Source: an uncultured Verrucomicrobiota bacterium (GTDB lineage Bacteria; Verrucomicrobiota; Verrucomicrobiia; Limisphaerales; UBA9464). From it: DNA of 9,130 nucleotides. The stretch is from positions 1-9,130 of the forward strand of contig CAIPFS010000028.1 of assembly GCA_903864375.1 (NCBI GenBank). Reading direction: 5' to 3'. This document shows positions 1 through 7,238 of this stretch, in pieces; the first letter of the stretch is position 1; every line of letters starts with the position of its first letter. The notes under the pieces are model-generated. The model made no database searches and was not told the origin of the DNA. It worked only from the letters and a program-made list of their open reading frames with translations. The position numbers and the translations under genes were made by a program.

Positions 1-149
1 CCGCAGAACCCCGCATACGCCTGCATCCAGTGCACAAACTGCTCCTTCTCATTGGGGCCAAAGGCCAGCCGCCGCTCCACCACCCTCGAAATACAATGGT
101 AGTACGCACGACCCACACCGGAATCCATCTTCAAACGCCCTCGCCGCAT
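1..149 (-). CDS. REP-associated tyrosine transposase, N-terminal part (cut by window edge)
   Basis: Reading the minus strand from an ATG at 149-147 gives 49 uninterrupted codons to the window edge. The peptide starts MRRGRLKMDS, continues RAYYHCISRVVERRLAFGP and then NEKEQFVHWMQAYAGFCG. The YYHCISRVV block followed by a short hairpin and an 'F-G-x-x-EKE-x-F' helix is the usual N-terminus of REP-associated / IS200-like Y1 (HUH) transposases, single-strand DNA nucleases that act on hairpin-forming repeats. The HUH pair and the catalytic Tyr lie further in and are not in the window, so activity cannot be judged. An in-frame ATG at 176 would add nine residues, but family members typically begin at 'MRRxRLK', so 149 is preferred. 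A TTGACA box on the minus strand at 183-178 has only a poor -10 (TACGGT, 16-nt spacer), so the promoter is unproven. No flanking insertion-sequence end is visible. Confidence 0.82.
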   Translation of the reverse strand, partial: MRRGRLKMDSGVGRAYYHCISRVVERRLAFGPNEKEQFVHWMQAYAGFC

Positions 150-370
150 GCACGAACCGTAGCCAGACCATGGCATTTGTCAAACAGATGACCTGTCCCT
201 CTGTATGAAATCGCCATTCTTGCAAAAATCAGCCTAAGGAAATCGGGCGATGCACGTTCATACTGGCAAAGGTCATGCTAAATTTTATTAGTATCCCATT
301 CTCTGTGGCTGTCACCAGCACTGTGTCCGGAGGAATGGGAGATTCATGATCGTCGGCATCTTGGTTTCCC
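150..370. other. Divergent intergenic region
   Basis: This 221-bp gap separates the leftward transposase from the rightward giant gene. It is more AT-rich than its surroundings, especially at 279-292. I see no convincing small gene: the minus-strand reading frame at 229-513 overlaps the signal-peptide region of the giant gene and has no recognisable features. A weak inverted repeat (ATCGCC at 210-215, GGCGAT at 246-251) spans 30 nt and may be chance. A purine-rich GGAGG at 329-333 precedes an in-frame ATG at 335, but that frame hits a stop at 347, so it cannot serve the giant gene. Confidence 0.6.
257..284 (+). promoter_or_regulatory. Candidate sigma70-like promoter for the giant gene
   Basis: TTCATA (257-262) and TAAATT (279-284) are separated by 16 nt. 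The -10 carries a TGn extension (TG at 276-277). Each hexamer matches the consensus at four of six positions. It lies in the only AT-rich patch upstream of the gene and would give a leader of about 80 nt. The -35 is weak and other AT-rich hexamers nearby (such as TATTAG at 286-291) could serve instead, so this is a guess from base composition and spacing. Confidence 0.28.
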
Positions 371-3300
371 ATGAACTTTTCCTCCCTACGCCTTGTCATC
401 TGTCTTGTTCTTGTCTGGACCAGTGCCCGCGCACAAACCTTGATTAACATCGACTTTGGTGGCACGACCAATTCCGCCCAGGTGGGACCGGCGGCCGTTG
501 GTCTGGAAACCAACGACTTCTGGAATGGCTACAGCCATTATCTTCCGAGATTTGTGCCGGGAGCCTCTCCTCAAACAAATGGTCGCCTGGAGGGCCTCCG
601 GTTTTCTGATGGCACCGTCAGTCTGGTGACTGTTGCGGTCAGCAATGCCCCGGGCGTGTGGGGCAATGCGAGCGGCGTTCCCTTTTTCGACAGCTACATT
701 TTCGCCCCCAACGGTTCCAACCTGACGGCCACGATCACCGGGCTCGCCGCCGGGCGCTATCATTTCGTCCTTTACGGTCATGCGGAGGCCGACGGCGCGC
801 CGGAGCAAAACACCGTCTTTTCCTTGCGTGCCGGGACCTCGGGGCGGCCGCTCGGCCCTCTAACCTCAGCGGGCGCAGGGGGATGGAAGGCGGGGCAGCC
901 GTGGTGGGATGGACGACAATCCGTCATTTTCCGGGACGTGGCGATCGATGACGGTGAAGCGGTCACCATCGAGGCCGCACCTGGTGTTGGCGGTGTCGCA
1001 GTTCTCAACGGACTTCAGATTCTCTCCCGCGGCTCCAGCCCGCCCCGCCCCGACATCCAACCTGCCGGACGAGCGGGGAATGACGCCACCCCATTGATCG
1101 TCCAGGCGGTCCATTATGTGGGCTCGATCGAGGGCGGGACGGCGCGTTTCCAGGTTCAGGTGGTCGTGGAATCGCCCTCCACAAATACCCACCTCTTGAA
1201 AATGTTCGAAGGGGATCTTGCCTTGATTTCCGGGCCCATGCCACCGGATTGGCGCTGGCTGGCTCAGGGCGGACAATTCCTCCTCCACGCCGGCTCCGCT
1301 GGAACCAACACGCTGACCTTTGAACTGGTTGCAAGGGTCACCCGGGAAGAGCCGTGGGATTTTGTCCGGTTTACCGGTCCACCGGCAGCCGTGGCCGATG
1401 TCGACCTGCATGCCAGAGACCACGAGACGGCAATTCAACTGATGTCTGGCACCCCGCTGGAAATGGCGACACCGACCTCCAGCGCCGATGGTGCCCGCCT
1501 TCGCGGCGCACTTGCTGGAGACGCCCAGGTGGCCGTTCGCTGGCAGAGCAGGGCGGCAGAAATCGCCCGCGATGCGGTGATCACGGCGGAAGCGACCGCT
1601 CGAACCATTGCGTCTCCGTCCGTGGTCCGCACCTCCAGCAGCATCACCTACGACGTGGTGCAGGGGCAGGTCTCCACCTTGATGATCCGTGTGCCCACGG
1701 GAGCCACGCTCACCCGCCTCACCGGAGACGGAGTCCGCGATTGGAGTCCGGTCAAGGAATCAGCCGATCCTGTGGTGAAGGTCGATTTCATTCGTCCCTT
1801 GGCCGGACGCGCGACCCTGGTCCTGGTGACCGAACAGGCCGTTCCGCAGTTGCCCGGCCGGTTGGCTCTTTCGATACCCCGGCCACAGGGTGTTCAACGA
1901 GAGTCGGGAGTATGGACCGTGATGCGGGAAGATATTGATGGGCAGGTCGTGGAGGCGGTCGGCGTGCGCCAGATCAATGCAGGCGAAGGGGAATGGGCAG
2001 CCTATCGGTTCACGGCGGAGCCGATCGAATTGAAGGTGGAGCTCCAGCCGGTGAAACCGCGCATCGCGGTGGTTGACCGTGCATCCGCCCTTCTGGAAGA
2101 AGCCCGGGTCGTGTATCGCCACGAATTGGGGGTCAAGGTCAGCCAGGCGGGTATCTACCAGTTGGAGGCGGAAATTCCGACGGGTTGGTCGGTTTCATCC
2201 GTGACGGGCGAGGCCATTGGGGACTGGCAGGCGCACAGCAACGTCCTCCAGATCCACTTCAGTCAACGGCTGCTGGGTGACCGGTCCATTACGATCCAGC
2301 TGGAACAGGCCGTGGCAGCAACCGTCCGGGAGGTCGTTCTCTCCCCCGTTCAAGTCACATCCGCCTCTACTGAGACGGCCGACATCACGGCCTCTGCCGT
2401 TCCGGGCATTAATCTTCGGACCGTCACGTTGGATGGCATCCGGGAGAAGTCGACCGGCATCAGTGCGACCTCCCAGAGCGTCACATCCCAGGATCCTCAG
2501 CTGGCATTCCGGGCGGATGGGGTACCCTGGAAAATCACACTGAGTCCAGACCGACTGAACTCGCGCCTGGTGGCAGAGGTGTTCAACCTGGTGACGATGG
2601 GAGACGGGATGGTGGGGGGCAGTGCCACGTTGCGCTATGCCATTGTCAATCAAGGGGTCCAGGCCTTTCGCGTTCGACTGCCGCGTCACTGGCGCAATGT
2701 GGAATTCACCGGTGCCAACATTCGTCGGACCGATCATCAGGATGACCTTTGGACCGTCGCGCTTCAGGACAAAGCCTGGGGGGCCTATACCCTGGTGTTG
2801 ACGTACGATTACGCCTTCGACCCTCAAAGTGCAGCCCTGGACGCCGCAGGTGCCCATCCGCTGGAGGTCGAGCGCGAAACGGGAACCGTGGCGGTGACGG
2901 CGGCACCCGGCGTGGAGGTCAAGGCGGGTGAGGTCACCCCGCCGCTGCGTTCACTGGACCCGACCGAACTGTCTCCCACTGATCGGGCGCTCATCGCGCG
3001 TCCCGTCCTTCTGGCCTACCGTTACGAAGGAACCAACTTTGCACTCGGCCTTCAGGTGAATCGCCATGAGCAATTGCCGGTGCTCGATGCGGTGGCCGAC
3101 CGGACGCAGCTCACCAGCGTGCTGACCGAGCAGGGAGAGATGCTGACGCAGGCCACCTTTCTGGTGAAGAACAACGAGCGTCAATATCAACGCTTTCGGC
3201 TTTCACCGGACGCCGCCCTTTGGGGTGTGGCTGTCAATGGCGAGCCGGCAAAGGCCGACCGGGACGGGAACTGGGTATTGGTCAATCTTCCCACCGCAGC

Positions 3301-5659
3301 CGATCGGGACCAGGTATTCACGGTGGATCTGAACTATGCCCAGCAATTTGGCTCGTTGAGCCGAGCAGCCGGTTTGCTGGCTCGTCCGATCATCCTGACC
3401 GCGCCGCAGACCGATGTGCCAGGAACCTATGCCCAATGGGAACTCTTCACCCCGCCTGATCGTCATGTCGCCAGCTTCGCTGGAAATATGAGCCAGCCGC
3501 CCGGTGTTGACTACGGTATCGGAAAAGCCTGGGTCGAATTCCTGCGGACGTACAGGGCTCTCATCGCCAATTTCTGGTGGGGATTGGTGATTCTGGGCCT
3601 GCTGGCCGTTTGGTTTGTCTTGAACTGCCGGCGCCGGGGGTTCTTTCGGGTGACCCTGATTGAGCTGATTGTCGTGGTCGGCATCATGGTCATTCTGGCT
3701 GGAATGCTGTTACCGGCACTGGCGAAGTCGAAAACCCGTGCCCAGAGTATTTCCTCCGTCAACAACCTGAAGCAAATTGGAATTGCAGCCCGGATATTCC
3801 AGACGGACAACGGACGCCTTCCGTCAACGTTGGACGAGATGTTGACAGAATTGGGAAGCGAAAAAATCCTTTATCATCCCGCAACGGGCGAGAGGTACAC
3901 CTGGCTTGGGTCCCTAAGCACCAACATCGAGGCCGGGGCCGTGCTGGCTTATGGTCCGGAGGTTATTGGTCGACGCGAGGTCTTGATGGCCGACGGATCG
4001 GTCCGGCAGGTGAAACCCGAGGAGTTCGGAGGCATGGTCAACGAGGCAGGCGGAAGGTATGGGTTGTCCTCCAGCCTGGGGGTCAGCCGTGCTCCCGCAG
4101 CAGACGCCCTGTCGGTTCGACAAGCGGGTGAACCCGAAGGCAACAAGCCCAAGTCCGATTCATTCTCGTTGGCCGCACCCGTTGCTGCAGCGCGGGCTCA
4201 GGAAAAACCCGCCCCTGCTCCAAAGTCGATGTTCGGATTCGGCGGAGGAGTCCTGGGGGGCACCGGCGTGGCGCCAGCCCCGGTCACGCCGTTGCCCGCG
4301 GTGGCAGGATTAAAGTCCCTAAAGATTGAGATTCCCCGGACCGGAACAGCCTCCCACTTCACCCGGGTCCTGAACCTCAACGGGGAGCCTGCGCGGCTTG
4401 AGTTCTCGATTCTGTCGTCCCGGGTTCATGCCGCCCGCGAATCCCTGTTTCAACTTTTCACCTTCGGGATCGGCCTTTTATGGGCTCGCCGCGAATGGAA
4501 GTCGACCTCGGGGCGAAGCTGGCGGATGGCCATCGCCTCGGGACTGGCGCTGACAGGACTGCTGAGTCTGTTTCTTTCCCTGGAGTGCCTTCATGTCGCC
4601 TTCATTGCCCTCCCTCCGCTGGTGCTGGCGATCACCTTGGTCAGGGAATGGCGAAACCGGAAATCATTGCCCCCTCCTCCCAATGCCGGGGTCTCCAGTG
4701 AACCATCAGCTCCAGTTGAGCCTCCCCAGTTCCCCTTGAGCTCGCCGGGTGTCGCCACCGTCCTGATGTGGCTCACGCTGGGTTTTCTTGGGGCGGCAAC
4801 AGTTCCTGCCTCGGCGGATCCCTTCCCGCTGGCGGGTGCCGTTCAAATGAATGTTGCCGGTCGTGCCGGGGAACAATCCGTCCAATTTGAGGCCACCCTG
4901 GATCTCGCATCCATGGGCACCAATCAAATGGTTGAACTGTTTGGGTCGGAAGCTGCTGTCCAGCAAGTCACTGTGACCGCAGGCGAGGTTCAGCTCCGGC
5001 GCGAGGCTGGCCGCGTGGACGCGTTCCTACCACATCCCGGGCATGCCACCCTCCAGGTTCGGTGGCTGGTCGGTGTGGGCGGCGACTCCAATCGTCGAAC
5101 CGTGGATTGTTCGTTTCCATTGACGCCTGGAACCCGATTGACCCTTTCGATTGCCGATCCGGACGTTGCCGTTGAGTTCCCGACCGCCCTTTCCTTCAGT
5201 CGCACGGTTGTGAACCATCAAACTCAAATCGATGCCGTCCTGGGGGCTACCAACCGGCTGAAGCTGGCCTGGACTCCCCGTCAAAGCCGCGGCTCGGAAT
5301 CACCCACGGCGTTGTTTGCCGAGCAGGCGTCCCTGGTCACGCTCGCCAATGGCGTCCTCTCCATCCGCACCGTGATCGAATTCAGCGCGCCCCAGGGGGA
5401 GGTCCGCCTGTTGCACCTTTCATGCCCCGCTTCCCAGCGATTGGTACGTGTCACAGGAGAGACCGTTCGCACCTGGAACCCGTCGGCATCCCGTCGCGAT
5501 GAAATCGTCGTCGAGCTGACCAAACCCGCTGCAACCGCCCGTGTCGTCGTCGAGACGGAGCAGAATCTGGAGTCGTTGCCGGCGTCTCTGGCGCTGGAGG
5601 TGCCGAAAGCCGGGGGGGGTTCAGCGGTCCACAGGCTGGCTGGCCTTTCGGACGGGTGA
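371..5659 (+). CDS. Giant envelope protein, first reading frame (signal peptide, beta modules, pilin-like core, membrane bundle)
   Basis: This frame encodes 1762 residues ending at TGA 5657-5659; its last 16 or so residues are probably out-of-frame after the G8 tract. ATG 371 is the first start after the in-frame stop at 347; no clear ribosome-binding site precedes it. Residues 1-21 form a signal peptide (cleavage after SARA, before QTL). Residues 22 to about 220 form a beta-rich domain beginning INIDFGG. Four beta-sandwich-like modules start near 418, 578, 750 and 904, with recurring 'TG-x-x-(V/I)-x-x-W' and 'V-E-R-E-T-G-T-V-A' motifs. A membrane segment lies at 1063-1085, then RRR, then a pilin-like domain (1090-1225), a Pro/Ala/Gly linker (about 1235-1310), membrane segments near 1358-1373, 1386-1403 and 1405-1427, and a signal-peptide-like segment at 1460-1482 (ending ASA, then D). 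A further copy of the modules begins near 1656. I recognise no named family for the whole. Basic loops fit a positive-inside multi-pass inner-membrane topology with periplasmic beta arms. Confidence 0.85.
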   Translation: MNFSSLRLVICLVLVWTSARAQTLINIDFGGTTNSAQVGPAAVGLETNDFWNGYSHYLPRFVPGASPQTNGRLEGLRFSDGTVSLVTVAVSNAPGVWGNASGVPFFDSYIFAPNGSNLTATITGLAAGRYHFVLYGHAEADGAPEQNTVFSLRAGTSGRPLGPLTSAGAGGWKAGQPWWDGRQSVIFRDVAIDDGEAVTIEAAPGVGGVAVLNGLQILSRGSSPPRPDIQPAGRAGNDATPLIVQAVHYVGSIEGGTARFQVQVVVESPSTNTHLLKMFEGDLALISGPMPPDWRWLAQGGQFLLHAGSAGTNTLTFELVARVTREEPWDFVRFTGPPAAVADVDLHARDHETAIQLMSGTPLEMATPTSSADGARLRGALAGDAQVAVRWQSRAAEIARDAVITAEATARTIASPSVVRTSSSITYDVVQGQVSTLMIRVPTGATLTRLTGDGVRDWSPVKESADPVVKVDFIRPLAGRATLVLVTEQAVPQLPGRLALSIPRPQGVQRESGVWTVMREDIDGQVVEAVGVRQINAGEGEWAAYRFTAEPIELKVELQPVKPRIAVVDRASALLEEARVVYRHELGVKVSQAGIYQLEAEIPTGWSVSSVTGEAIGDWQAHSNVLQIHFSQRLLGDRSITIQLEQAVAATVREVVLSPVQVTSASTETADITASAVPGINLRTVTLDGIREKSTGISATSQSVTSQDPQLAFRADGVPWKITLSPDRLNSRLVAEVFNLVTMGDGMVGGSATLRYAIVNQGVQAFRVRLPRHWRNVEFTGANIRRTDHQDDLWTVALQDKAWGAYTLVLTYDYAFDPQSAALDAAGAHPLEVERETGTVAVTAAPGVEVKAGEVTPPLRSLDPTELSPTDRALIARPVLLAYRYEGTNFALGLQVNRHEQLPVLDAVADRTQLTSVLTEQGEMLTQATFLVKNNERQYQRFRLSPDAALWGVAVNGEPAKADRDGNWVLVNLPTAADRDQVFTVDLNYAQQFGSLSRAAGLLARPIILTAPQTDVPGTYAQWELFTPPDRHVASFAGNMSQPPGVDYGIGKAWVEFLRTYRALIANFWWGLVILGLLAVWFVLNCRRRGFFRVTLIELIVVVGIMVILAGMLLPALAKSKTRAQSISSVNNLKQIGIAARIFQTDNGRLPSTLDEMLTELGSEKILYHPATGERYTWLGSLSTNIEAGAVLAYGPEVIGRREVLMADGSVRQVKPEEFGGMVNEAGGRYGLSSSLGVSRAPAADALSVRQAGEPEGNKPKSDSFSLAAPVAAARAQEKPAPAPKSMFGFGGGVLGGTGVAPAPVTPLPAVAGLKSLKIEIPRTGTASHFTRVLNLNGEPARLEFSILSSRVHAARESLFQLFTFGIGLLWARREWKSTSGRSWRMAIASGLALTGLLSLFLSLECLHVAFIALPPLVLAITLVREWRNRKSLPPPPNAGVSSEPSAPVEPPQFPLSSPGVATVLMWLTLGFLGAATVPASADPFPLAGAVQMNVAGRAGEQSVQFEATLDLASMGTNQMVELFGSEAAVQQVTVTAGEVQLRREAGRVDAFLPHPGHATLQVRWLVGVGGDSNRRTVDCSFPLTPGTRLTLSIADPDVAVEFPTALSFSRTVVNHQTQIDAVLGATNRLKLAWTPRQSRGSESPTALFAEQASLVTLANGVLSIRTVIEFSAPQGEVRLLHLSCPASQRLVRVTGETVRTWNPSASRRDEIVVELTKPAATARVVVETEQNLESLPASLALEVPKAGGGSAVHRLAGLSDG
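1622..3448 (+). repeat. Duplicated four-module beta region, copy 1
   Basis: Residues about 418-1026 correspond module by module to residues about 1656-2284 of the frame-corrected protein. Matching landmarks: LALSIPRPQGVQRESG (about 497-512) with LALEVPKAGGVQRSTG; RNVEFTGANIRR with RNVEITGPGIRR; VERETGTVA (833-841) with an identical nonapeptide (2096-2104); and AQWELFTPPD with AQWELFLPPD. The modules look like immunoglobulin-like or other beta-sandwich repeats, each about 100-130 residues, inferred from alternating hydrophobic strands. The similarity is clear at protein level but not obvious in the DNA, so the duplication is old. Confidence 0.75.
3638..4045 (+). other. Embedded pseudopilin-like domain inside the giant protein
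   Basis: Residues 1090-1225 read like a Verrucomicrobiota prepilin/DUF1559-type protein set in frame inside a larger protein: RRRGFF, then RVTLIELIVVVGIMVILAG, then MLLPALAKSKTRAQ, NNLKQIGIAARIFQ and, near the end, LMADGSVRQV, which resembles the 'FADGHV' closing motif of these proteins. In a canonical prepilin the cleaved Gly is followed by F-T-L-I-E, with Glu at +5. Here three residues (F-R-V) sit between GF and TLIE, so Glu1098 would be at +8 from Gly1090, and the residue at the canonical -1 position is Arg1093. Cleavage by prepilin peptidase is therefore doubtful. A hydrophobic segment (1063-1085) immediately precedes it, so the pilin helix would be the second membrane pass of an integral protein. 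Confidence 0.8.
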
Positions 5660-7238
5660 GGAATTGGGGATCACCCTCGATCGATCCCAGGGACTCGAAC
5701 GCGTTGAAGCGTCGGCTCTGACACCGCTTCTCGGCAAGGAGGTGGGGCCGATCCTGAGCGCCTGGCGCTTTCTCGACCCCAAATTCCATTTGGAACTGCG
5801 TGTGGAATTGCTGACCCCTCGCATCGAGGCGGACCTTCAACATCATTGGATGGTGGGCTTTGACCAGATCACCGCCAAGGTGCATGCCGATCTCATGGTC
5901 ACCCGGGCCGGGATCTTCAACCTCCGGTTTTCCTTACCGGAGGGCGCCCGCGTCGACCAGGTGGAAAGTCCGGCAATGGCTTCGTTTGTTGAGCGCCGGA
6001 CGACCAACGGGCGGGAGTTGGTCATCGACTTGAAACAGCGGACCCTTGGCCCGCTTTCCCTTGACCTCACCCTCAGCAGCGCTCTGACCAATCTCTCCCC
6101 AAAGCTGACCGTGACCGGAATCATACCGCTGGATGCCTTTCGGGTTTCCGGCTTTGTCTCGGCCACCTCCGAATCCGGCATCAGTCTTAAAACCGCTGCT
6201 TTTCCAGGGCTGGCAGAAATCCCGGCCGCTTCTCTGCCCAACGGTGGACCCGGAACAACCGGCTGGCTGGCGTTCAAGAGACTCTCCACGGACCCGGGCG
6301 CGCCGATTTGGTCACTGACCCTCCTGACGGAAGTTGTCGATTCGTGGGTCCGGGCGGAAACCGCCTCCTCGATCACCGTTGGAGAATCATTTGCCTCGGG
6401 GCGGGCGGTGGTGCGCTATGACATCCAGAACGCCCCGATCCAGGAGTTTTCCCTCCGGGTGCCAGCCGCCTGGCGAAACGTCGAGATCACCGGGCCGGGC
6501 ATTCGGCGGCGCGACCGGACCAATCAAACCGGCGGTGTTGAGTGGCGTGTTGAATTGCAAAACAAGACACGCGGCGACTACCGGCTCCAGGTGAAGTGGG
6601 AGCAGGCCCGCGAAGGAACCAATGAGTTTCTCGCCTCAGGTTTGGAGACCATCGGAGTCGAACGGGAGACTGGGACCGTAGCCTTCTTTACCCGTGGCCA
6701 GGTCCAGTTGGTTCCACCCGCCGGGACGAACAACCTTTTGCGCATGGAGGCCCGGGAATTGCCGGATTGGGCCCCCGTTCCAGGTCGTGATCCAGCTCGC
6801 CTAAGCTACCGCTACCTCCGGCCTGGATGGCGATTGTCCATGGGCGTGCGCCAGTATCAGGATGCCGCCCTCCTACAGGCCCTGGTGGAACGGGCACGCC
6901 TGCGCACCGTCATCGCCGGCGACGGTCAGATGATGACCCAAATCGAGCTTCAGATTCGTAATAATGGACGCCAAAGTCTGGCTTTGACCCTCCCGGCGGA
7001 CGCCGAGGTTTGGTCGGCGTTTGTGAACAAGGATCCCATTCGTCCGGCCCGGGCCGACGGTCAGGTCCTCATTCCTCTGGAAGGGACCGACGATGCGGGA
7101 TCGCTGGTGGCAGTCGAATTGACCTTTGTCGTCCGCGGGACCTTTCCCGGAACCCGGGGAACCGTGGCCCTGGCGACTCCACGCCTGGACATTCCGTTAA
7201 AGGATGCACAATGGGAATTGTTCCTTCCCCCCGACTAT
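5336..7238 (+). repeat. Duplicated four-module beta region, copy 2
   Basis: After removing one G at 5612-5619, residues about 1656-2289 repeat the order of copy 1, with modules starting near 1656, 1833, 2009 and 2177. Shared landmarks are offset by about 1240-1260 residues: GVQR (507 and 1749), VERETGTVA (833 and 2096), QWELF (1022 and 2280). The regions just after the modules differ. Copy 1 runs into a membrane segment and the pilin-like domain, whereas copy 2 runs into a Gln-rich helical linker. The 'L-x-(V/I)-x-(L/I)-P' strand and membrane helix that follow are again similar (LKIEIP and LRVNLP). This suggests that the pilin part was inserted into one copy or lost from the other. Confidence 0.75.
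5612..5619 (+). other. G8 homopolymer at a reading-frame break
   Basis: Eight consecutive Gs lie where coding passes from the frame of 371-5659 to the frame that stays open to 7895. With eight Gs, reading gives PKAGGGSAVHRLAG and stops 38 nt later. With seven Gs it gives PKAGGVQRSTGW, which aligns without a gap to PRPQGVQRESGVW in copy 1 of the duplication. The in-frame state is therefore G7 (or G10). A homopolymer sequencing error, a recent mutation, slipped-strand phase variation and transcriptional slippage would all look the same here. Confidence 0.85.

Noticed and set aside
229..513. Minus-strand frame crossing the start of the giant gene
   Set aside because: It covers the signal peptide and the INIDFGG domain on the opposite strand, has no ribosome-binding site and no recognisable protein features.
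866..1438. Minus-strand open frame of 190 codons
   Set aside because: It lies wholly within the giant gene, shows no domain or signal, and is expected from GC-rich antisense of a real coding strand.
1354..1938. Plus-strand frame of 194 codons
   Set aside because: Out-of-frame shadow of the giant gene, rich in Arg, Ser, Cys and Gly, with no homology-like motif.
2195..2857. Minus-strand open frame of 220 codons
   Set aside because: Antisense to conserved duplicated modules of the giant gene; its composition (many His, Gly, Arg, Cys) and lack of motifs mark it as a shadow.
5541..5612. ATG 5541 as an independent start of a second gene
   Set aside because: The first 24 residues from it are an out-of-frame translation of the upstream module; true coding in this frame begins only at the G tract.
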